Assembly: GCF_946998255.1 (NCBI RefSeq)
Contig: NZ_CAMPYN010000043.1
Coordinates: 1 to 9,486 of the forward strand
Length of the DNA: 9,486 nucleotides
Source of the DNA: an uncultured Helcococcus sp.
Lineage (GTDB): Bacteria > Bacillota > Clostridia > Tissierellales > Peptoniphilaceae
Direction: 5' to 3'
Shown here: positions 5,708 through 9,486 of the stretch, piece by piece
Numbering within the stretch: the first letter of the stretch is position 1
Layout of the letters: every line of letters starts with the position of its first letter
Program-made: the position numbers and the translations under genes
Notes under the pieces: model-generated
The model's input: the letters and a program-made list of their open reading frames with translations, nothing else
Databases searched by the model: none
Told to the model about the DNA's origin: nothing

Positions 5708-6373
5708 TTAATTGTCGATATATTCATTTAATTTTTCAACATCCAATATTTTTATCTTCCTATTGGTCTTTTCTATATAGCCCAAGTCTTCAAATTCCTT
5801 TAATTTTCTTGAAATAGTTTCTGGGCTAGTGGCCAAATAGTTAGCTAATTCCTTAGAAGATAGGTCTAGGTCAAATTCTTCTTGGTTGCTGCTATGGTAA
5901 ATGTTTAAAAGATAGGAAGCTATTCTGGTATTTACATCTTCATAGGCATTGCTTAAGGATTGCTTTTCAGTCTCAACCAATTTATCGCTAAATTCTTTTA
6001 GTAAGTTTATAGCTATTGTTGGATTTTCCATCATGATGTTTTTGAAGTCATCTTTTTTGACTAGGCAGATAGAAGTTTTTTCAAGGGCATCCACATAAGT
6101 GTCCTGTATTTCATCAGAGAATAGGGTGTTTTGACCTACCACATCTCCAGCCTGTAGGACTCTTAATAGTTGCTCTTTTCCTGAATTTGTCAGCTGGTAT
6201 TCTTTAACCTTTCCTTTTTCTATTACAAACATGCCAATTTGATTTACTGGAGAAAAAATGTTTTCACCCTTTTCAAATTCTCTATGGGTCAAGATAGCAT
6301 CAATTTTCTTTAGGTTTTCTTCATCCAAGTGTCTAAAAATTGGGACTTGTTCTGCACAATATTTCTTTTTCAT
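5708..6373 (-). CDS. FLP-like Crp/FNR-family redox regulator
   Basis: This 221-residue DNA-binding regulator has an N-terminal cyclic-nucleotide-type beta-roll (about 10-115), a long dimer helix (about 118-150) and a C-terminal winged helix-turn-helix; SSKELANYLATSPETISRKL (172-191) is the reading helix region. The S-P-E-T-x-S-R-K pattern is typical of factors that read TTGA half sites. It lacks the N-terminal cysteine cluster of oxygen-sensing FNR. Its only cysteines are C6 and C103, 97 residues apart, the same spacing as C15/C112 of Lactobacillus casei FLP, whose disulfide switches DNA binding. The gene lies 15 nt after the acetyltransferase, with its own AAGGAG site, so they probably share a transcript. 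An FNR-type box lies just downstream, in front of the metal operon, its likely target. Confidence 0.88.
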   Translation of the reverse strand: MKKKYCAEQVPIFRHLDEENLKKIDAILTHREFEKGENIFSPVNQIGMFVIEKGKVKEYQLTNSGKEQLLRVLQAGDVVGQNTLFSDEIQDTYVDALEKTSICLVKKDDFKNIMMENPTIAINLLKEFSDKLVETEKQSLSNAYEDVNTRIASYLLNIYHSSNQEEFDLDLSSKELANYLATSPETISRKLKEFEDLGYIEKTNRKIKILDVEKLNEYIDN

Positions 6374-6388
6374 TTTTTCTCCTTTTAT

Positions 6389-7276
6389 CTAAAACACTTC
6401 ATTCATATCCCTAGCATCCAAGTAAAGGATTTTTGTATCTACCTTAAATCCAAGTTTTTCATAGAGATTTTTCGCCTTGGTATTTTCAGCATCTACAGCT
6501 ATTTGGAAGTCTTTGGTATTTATATCTTCAAATGTTTTTATAGTTTTTGCAAGTAGCTTGTAGGCATAGCCTTGTCTTAAATATTCTTTTTTAGTTGCCA
6601 CACTATACATATAGTTTACATCAGATGCAAAGTCAACCGATACCCTAGAGATTATATCCTTGTCATTTCTAAGGACATATATGTCCACCGTATCCGATTC
6701 AATACTCGCTATATTGTATCTTTCAGCTACCTCTATATCAGAATCAAAGGCTTCATGCGTCAATTGAGTCAGCTCATCTACATCTTTTAAAGAAGCCTTT
6801 TCAAAGATTAAGTCAGAATAATCCCAGGAATCATCCAAATCTTCCTGCTTGTATTTTCTTGATAATTGATACTCTTCTGATTCATACCTTGTTAGATTTA
6901 GATTTTCAAGTAAGTCAGGATTCTTATCCAAAAAGACTTCTTCTGTTACAAAAGAAACTGTATTTAACTTATATTCCTTAGTTTCTTGTAAGAATGTTTG
7001 GTAGAGGCGATTAGCAAGTCCTTGTCTTCTATAGGACGGATCAATCTTTAATTGGATTTCCACATCCTTGCTATCAGCATAGGTAGCCAATAGACCTATC
7101 AAATCATCAGACTCATTATATGCCAGGAAGAATGCAGGCATGTCCTTGTCAAAGTTGTAGTCACTAGCAAGATATGGGTCCCTGTAGGTGTGGTCGAATG
7201 TGTGGACTTTTTTTAGAAGTTTTTCGATGGATTTTATTTGATTGTTGCTTAAGTTGTTTGTTGAGGTTATTTGCAT
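6389..7276 (-). CDS. Tandem GNAT-family N-acetyltransferase
   Basis: This 295-residue soluble protein has two GNAT domains. The first (about 1-140) carries the acetyl-CoA loop RRQGLA (83-88); the second (about 155-290) carries LRQGYA (233-238) and the C-terminal GNAT signature ENTKAKNLYEKLGF (264-277). Double-GNAT proteins acetylate small amines, antibiotics or thiol precursors; in most only one domain is active, and here both loops look intact. The substrate is unknown. A longer in-frame start at 7339 is rejected because AAAGGAGGT lies 4-5 nt before the ATG at 7276 and the promoter lies within the longer version. It is the first gene of a probable two-gene transcript with the FLP-like regulator, so it could affect regulator dosage, but no functional link is shown. 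Confidence 0.9.
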   Translation of the reverse strand: MQITSTNNLSNNQIKSIEKLLKKVHTFDHTYRDPYLASDYNFDKDMPAFFLAYNESDDLIGLLATYADSKDVEIQLKIDPSYRRQGLANRLYQTFLQETKEYKLNTVSFVTEEVFLDKNPDLLENLNLTRYESEEYQLSRKYKQEDLDDSWDYSDLIFEKASLKDVDELTQLTHEAFDSDIEVAERYNIASIESDTVDIYVLRNDKDIISRVSVDFASDVNYMYSVATKKEYLRQGYAYKLLAKTIKTFEDINTKDFQIAVDAENTKAKNLYEKLGFKVDTKILYLDARDMNEVF

Positions 7277-7310
7277 GGGGACCTCCTTTGGGGTTTTGGT
7301 TATATTAATA

Positions 7311-7339
7311 TATAAAGAATAGCTATAGACATATTTCAA
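7311..7339 (-). promoter_or_regulatory. Promoter of the GNAT-regulator transcript
   Basis: On the minus strand TTGAAA (7339 to 7334), a 17-bp spacer and TTTATA (7316 to 7311) form a plausible sigma-A promoter, with a start near 7304 and a leader of about 28 nt ending in AAAGGAGGT. The -35 sits in the loop of the hairpin at 7318-7351, so terminator and promoter overlap. Confidence 0.5.
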
Positions 7340-7351
7340 TCTATAGCTATT
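7318..7351 (-). terminator. Hairpin after the lipoprotein gene, likely terminator
   Basis: A perfect 12-bp inverted repeat, AATAGCTATAGA (7318-7329) with TCTATAGCTATT (7340-7351), has a 10-nt loop. Read on the minus strand it lies about 30 bp after the lipoprotein stop codon and is followed by a T-rich but interrupted tail (CTTTATATATT). The stem is AT-rich, so termination may be partial. The same DNA contains the promoter of the next transcript. Confidence 0.55.
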
Positions 7352-7382
7352 TTATCACTTTAATAAAATTAGTTAGTTTATT

Positions 7383-7853
7383 CTAATCTCTATCAATTAT
7401 TTCTTCTTGAATACTCTTATCGTTAATATTAATAGTCAATCTCCATTCTTCACCTTCCAATGGGAGAAAATGTAGAATTATAGGTTTATTTAAGTCAATA
7501 TTCTGAACTTCATATTCTAAATCAATCTTTTCATTTTTTTCAATTTTAGTTCTATAATTGTGACGCTCATAATCAACTCCTACCATTATAGAATCATCTC
7601 CATCTTGAGTAGCATATGCGGTTATACCAGATCCTAAAAATGACCAAGCTTCTCCGTCATCTCTTCTGAGAACCCAATCGAAATTAACAGTTCCTTTACC
7701 ATTTGATTTGACAGTAACATTTTTAAGCTCTATTCTTCCACCAACAGTAGCAAAGTAATGTTTGTATTCATCAGCCTCTATTTTTGTTTTCTTACCACAA
7801 CCAACTAATAACATAATAACAGATAAAAATAAAATACTTAATTTTTTATTCAA
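7383..7853 (-). CDS. Small secreted lipoprotein, function unknown
   Basis: This 156-residue protein has a type II signal peptide: MNKK, a hydrophobic run (about 5-17) and a lipobox LVGC with the lipidated C19. The mature part (20-156) is charged and rich in alternating hydrophobic and polar residues (for example GRIELKNVTV and TVNFDWVLRR), suggesting a beta-sandwich or Ig-like extracytoplasmic domain; I do not recognise a specific family. The start codon is TTG at 7853, supported by GGAGGT about 5 nt upstream; no ATG fits. It appears to be transcribed alone, from somewhere in the AT-rich region to its right, and ends at the hairpin 7318-7351. It would be anchored on the outer face of the cell membrane. 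Confidence 0.82.
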   Translation of the reverse strand: MNKKLSILFLSVIMLLVGCGKKTKIEADEYKHYFATVGGRIELKNVTVKSNGKGTVNFDWVLRRDDGEAWSFLGSGITAYATQDGDDSIMVGVDYERHNYRTKIEKNEKIDLEYEVQNIDLNKPIILHFLPLEGEEWRLTININDKSIQEEIIDRD

Positions 7854-8150
7854 TGTTTACCTCCAAAATTTCTGATTATCATATTTGTATCAATAATATA
7901 CTTATTTTGAATATATATTATTAATTCAATTATAGTCTAAATTATATAATAAGTAAAAATAATATATAACATAATTTAATATTATTAAAACATAAAGATA
8001 TAAATAAACTAACTTTATAATGTTTTATTAATTCAAGTTATAATTATAATATTTTAAAATTTAGTATAAATTATAATTATACTAATGTTATTGTTTTCAT
8101 ATTCTCTATATGTTATATTATAAATAATAAATTAATAAGAAAGGATTATT
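7854..8150. other. Very AT-rich divergent intergenic region
   Basis: About 290 bp almost entirely of A and T separate the divergent lipoprotein and GIY-YIG genes. I see no coding frame or RNA gene. It contains an 8-bp inverted repeat, TAGTATAA (8062-8069) with TTATACTA (8077-8084), about 10 bp before the -35 of the rightward promoter, and must also hold the leftward promoter of the lipoprotein, which is not resolvable among many TATA-like stretches. Confidence 0.6.
8091..8119 (+). promoter_or_regulatory. Promoter of the GIY-YIG gene
   Basis: TTGTTT (8091-8096), a 17-bp spacer and TATATT (8114-8119) with an extended -10 TG (8111-8112) give a convincing sigma-A promoter. The leader is about 25 nt and ends with AAAGGA (8140-8145), 5 nt before the ATG at 8151. 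The palindrome at 8062-8084 ends 6 bp upstream of the -35. Confidence 0.55.
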
Positions 8151-8897
8151 ATGGATAAATTTTCACCTGAGGTTATAGAGAAATTAGGATACTATGTATA
8201 TAGACTTATTGATCCTAGAAATGGAAATACATTCTATGTAGGTAAGGGTAAAGGGAATAGAGTGTTTGCTCATGTAAAAGATGCTTTATCAGATTATGAT
8301 GGAGAGGATTATACAGAGGTATACGAAGAAGACGCTATTGATGAAAAAATAAAAACCATAAGAGATATAAGATCGTCTGGTTTAGAAGTAATACATTTAA
8401 TATGTAGATATGGTTTAACTGAAAAAGAAGCTTTTGAAGTTGAATCAGCTTTAATTGACACATATTTAGTATTAACAAATATACAGAATGGTCATTATTC
8501 AGATAGAGGTGTTAATAGTGCTGAAGTACTTGAAAGAGAGTTATGTTTGGAAGAGTATGAAGAGGTTGAAGGCATTAACTATATAATTATTAAAATAAAA
8601 AATGAAACAATACAGGACCAAGGAACTATTTATGAAGCTGTTAGAAAGCACTGGAAAATAAATAAAGAAAAAGCTCTTGATTATCCATATGTTTTCGCTG
8701 TAATTAACGGAGTAGTTAGAGAAGTTTATGAAGTGGAAAACTGGTTTAATTCTGAAGCAATAGAAGGTAGAGTTTACTTCGAGGGAGAAGTAGCTGACTC
8801 TGAAATAAGAAATCGTTTCATCAATAAGAGGATTCCTGATACTTATTCTAAAAAAGGTAATGCAAACCCTATACAATATAAAAGAGAAGATAACTAA
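8151..8897 (+). CDS. GIY-YIG (LEM-3-like) nuclease-domain protein with C-terminal accessory domain
   Basis: This 248-residue soluble protein begins with a GIY-YIG nuclease domain (about 12-110) of the LEM-3-like type. The GIY strand is YVY (15-17), the YIG strand is YVG (29-31) followed by KGKGNRVFAH with R37 and H41 as probable active-site residues, and E98 in EVESALID fits the metal-binding glutamate. The C-terminal part (about 135-248) is a second domain with a YEAVRKHW stretch, YVFAVINGVVREVYEV and an ending NxxIP-KKGxANPI(Q)Y; I have the impression it recurs behind this nuclease type and it may be a PUA-like nucleic-acid-binding fold, but that is inference. The gene is monocistronic with its own promoter and terminator, next to a mobile element. 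A DNA-cutting role (defence, repair or element-borne) is possible but not shown. Confidence 0.87.
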   Translation: MDKFSPEVIEKLGYYVYRLIDPRNGNTFYVGKGKGNRVFAHVKDALSDYDGEDYTEVYEEDAIDEKIKTIRDIRSSGLEVIHLICRYGLTEKEAFEVESALIDTYLVLTNIQNGHYSDRGVNSAEVLERELCLEEYEEVEGINYIIIKIKNETIQDQGTIYEAVRKHWKINKEKALDYPYVFAVINGVVREVYEVENWFNSEAIEGRVYFEGEVADSEIRNRFINKRIPDTYSKKGNANPIQYKREDN

Positions 8898-8898
8898 A

Positions 8899-8930
8899 AT
8901 TAAAGCATCTACACATGTAGATGCTTTAAT
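8899..8930 (+). terminator. Terminator of the GIY-YIG gene
   Basis: A perfect 14-bp inverted repeat, ATTAAAGCATCTAC (8899-8912) with GTAGATGCTTTAAT (8917-8930), has a 4-nt loop and begins just after the stop codon. The T tract is partly inside the stem (CTTTAAT). The near symmetry means it could also stop minus-strand transcription coming from the insertion element. Confidence 0.75.
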
Positions 8931-8983
8931 CATATATTGTCACTTTAGTGAGTTGAGTGAACGTAAGTGAACGAAACAAAAAA

Positions 8984-9002
8984 CCACCTGCTATGCAGGT
9001 GG
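8984..9002 (+). repeat. IS left-end subterminal hairpin
   Basis: A perfect 8-bp stem, CCACCTGC (8984-8991) with GCAGGTGG (8995-9002), closes on a TAT loop. In IS200/IS605 elements TnpA recognises such imperfect palindromes near the ends on one strand to choose the cleavage site, so this is the probable left-end recognition hairpin. A small AAGC/GCTT stem follows at 9011-9022. Confidence 0.7.
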
Positions 9003-9035
9003 AGGTCATAAAGCTTTAGCTTCAAGCACCAAAAA

Positions 9036-9089
9036 ATCCTCCTTGATGTATAATTGTGATAATCACATGCACAATTAGAAAAGGAGGAT
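9036..9089 (+). promoter_or_regulatory. Hairpin sequestering the tnpA ribosome binding site
   Basis: ATCCTCCTT (9036-9044) pairs perfectly with AAGGAGGAT (9081-9089), which contains the tnpA ribosome binding site; inside it TAATTGTG (9051-9058) pairs with CACAATTA (9070-9077). The full structure hides the AGGAGG. This is the arrangement known from IS200, where the mRNA leader represses transposase translation. It remains intact although the gene behind it is damaged. Confidence 0.75.
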
Positions 9090-9092
9090 GTT

Positions 9093-9486
9093 CTGGATAA
9101 GAATAGTTTATAACATACTAAATGGAGATGTAAGTACCATATAGTATTTGCACCAAAATATAGAAGACAAATAATATATGGTAAATTAAGAAAAGATATA
9201 GGAAGTATACTTAGAGAACTATGCTCACGAAAAGGAATAAAAATAATAGAAGCTGAATTATGTCCTGATCATGTTCACATGCTTGTTGAGATACCACCAA
9301 AATACAGTGTATCACAAATAATGGGATACCTGAAAGGTAAAAGTTCCTTAATAATATTTGACATACATGCGAGCTTAAAATATAAATATGGAAATAGAAA
9401 TTTCTCGTGTCGAGGATATTATGTAGACACAGTAGGACGTAATGAAAAGAAAATAAAAGAATATATACAGAATCAGCTAAAAGAAG
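9093..9486 (+). pseudogene. tnpA: IS200-family transposase TnpA, damaged at its 5' end and cut by the window
   Basis: The frame from 9093 reads as a typical IS200-type HUH transposase: HTKWRCKYHIVFAPKYRRQ, the HUH motif H60-V-H62 in DHVHML, YLKGKSSL, and the tyrosine region GYYVDTVGRN (Y109/Y110). Two lesions stand out. The codon where relatives have ATG, before DKNSL, is CTG (9093-9095), and the codon after DKNSL is TAA (9111-9113), where relatives have a sense codon such as GCA or TCA. The ATG at 9088 is in another frame and ends after 18 codons. No alternative start precedes the HUH motif. A W-to-S change is also likely in FSCRG. The protein is otherwise open to the window end. I judge it non-functional unless mobilised in trans; the 3' end is outside the window. 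Confidence 0.8.

Larger units (their letters stand above)
8975..9486 (+). mobile_element. IS200/IS605-family insertion sequence, left part
   Basis: The element is recognised by its tnpA-like reading frame and by the left-end architecture typical of IS200: a subterminal hairpin, then a leader hairpin masking the tnpA ribosome binding site. Such elements transpose as single strands, lack terminal inverted repeats and make no target duplication, so the exact left boundary (about 8970-8983) cannot be fixed here. The right end lies beyond the window. It sits about 40-50 bp past the GIY-YIG terminator. Confidence 0.8.

Noticed and set aside
6329..6556. Plus-strand open frame across the junction of the regulator and acetyltransferase genes.
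   Set aside because: Antisense to both genes, low-complexity Phe/Ile/Tyr product, no initiation site.
7277..7339. Longer start for the acetyltransferase at 7339.
   Set aside because: It has no ribosome binding site, begins inside the terminator hairpin and would run through the promoter and the AAAGGAGGT site of the start at 7276.
8541..8933. Minus-strand open frame opposite the GIY-YIG gene.
   Set aside because: It is the reverse of a gene with clear motifs, starts inside the terminator stem and encodes an unstructured Phe/Ser/Ile-rich product.
9088..9144. ATG at 9088 as the transposase start.
   Set aside because: It is out of frame with the TnpA sequence and stops after 18 codons; it overlaps the ribosome binding site itself.

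Overview
The window is AT-rich DNA from a Gram-positive (Firmicutes-type) bacterium. Ribosome binding sites are strong AGGAGG-like sequences, spacing is short, there is a lipobox lipoprotein, an FLP-type Crp/FNR regulator and an IS200-type insertion sequence. An anaerobic coccus of the Tissierellia/Peptoniphilaceae type would fit, but that is inference from gene style only; nothing here fixes the genus.

Layout. Bases 1-600 hold no convincing gene. They contain a composite hairpin repeat (three GAATGGGA-plus-palindrome modules and two copies of a longer stem-loop with a conserved tip), then an extended -10 promoter-like site followed at once by a strong terminator hairpin. From 661 to 779 four tandem 32-33 bp repeats, several promoter-like, lead directly into a plus-strand AAA-type/DUF4143 ATPase gene (777-2105). 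A strong stem-loop (2212-2250) separates this from the convergent minus-strand genes.

Minus strand, read right to left: a lipoprotein (7383-7853); a double GNAT acetyltransferase (6389-7276) followed 15 nt later by an FLP-like Crp/FNR regulator (5708-6373); then, behind an FNR-type palindrome, a tight three-gene operon with 1-nt gaps: a shortened RIC/ScdA-like hemerythrin-domain protein (5344-5625), a P1B-type metal ATPase without its own metal-binding domain (3483-5342), and a free-standing HMA metallochaperone (3254-3481), ended by a terminator. Last is a monocistronic Cof-type HAD phosphatase (2261-3112).

The most coherent biology is the regulator plus three-gene operon. The palindrome CTTGATCTAGCTCAAG is centred 41.5 bases upstream of the transcription start predicted from a TATAGT -10 box, the class II position for Crp/FNR activators. 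The regulator has only two cysteines, 97 residues apart, matching the redox disulfide pair of Lactobacillus FLP. I infer a redox-responsive metal export or iron-sulfur protection module, with the HMA protein supplying the metal-binding function missing from the pump.

On the right, after about 290 bp of extremely AT-rich DNA, lies a plus-strand GIY-YIG nuclease-domain protein with a distinct C-terminal domain (8151-8897) and its terminator. The left end of an IS200/IS605-family element follows. Its tnpA has lost the expected ATG and carries an early stop codon, while the hairpin that masks its ribosome binding site is intact.
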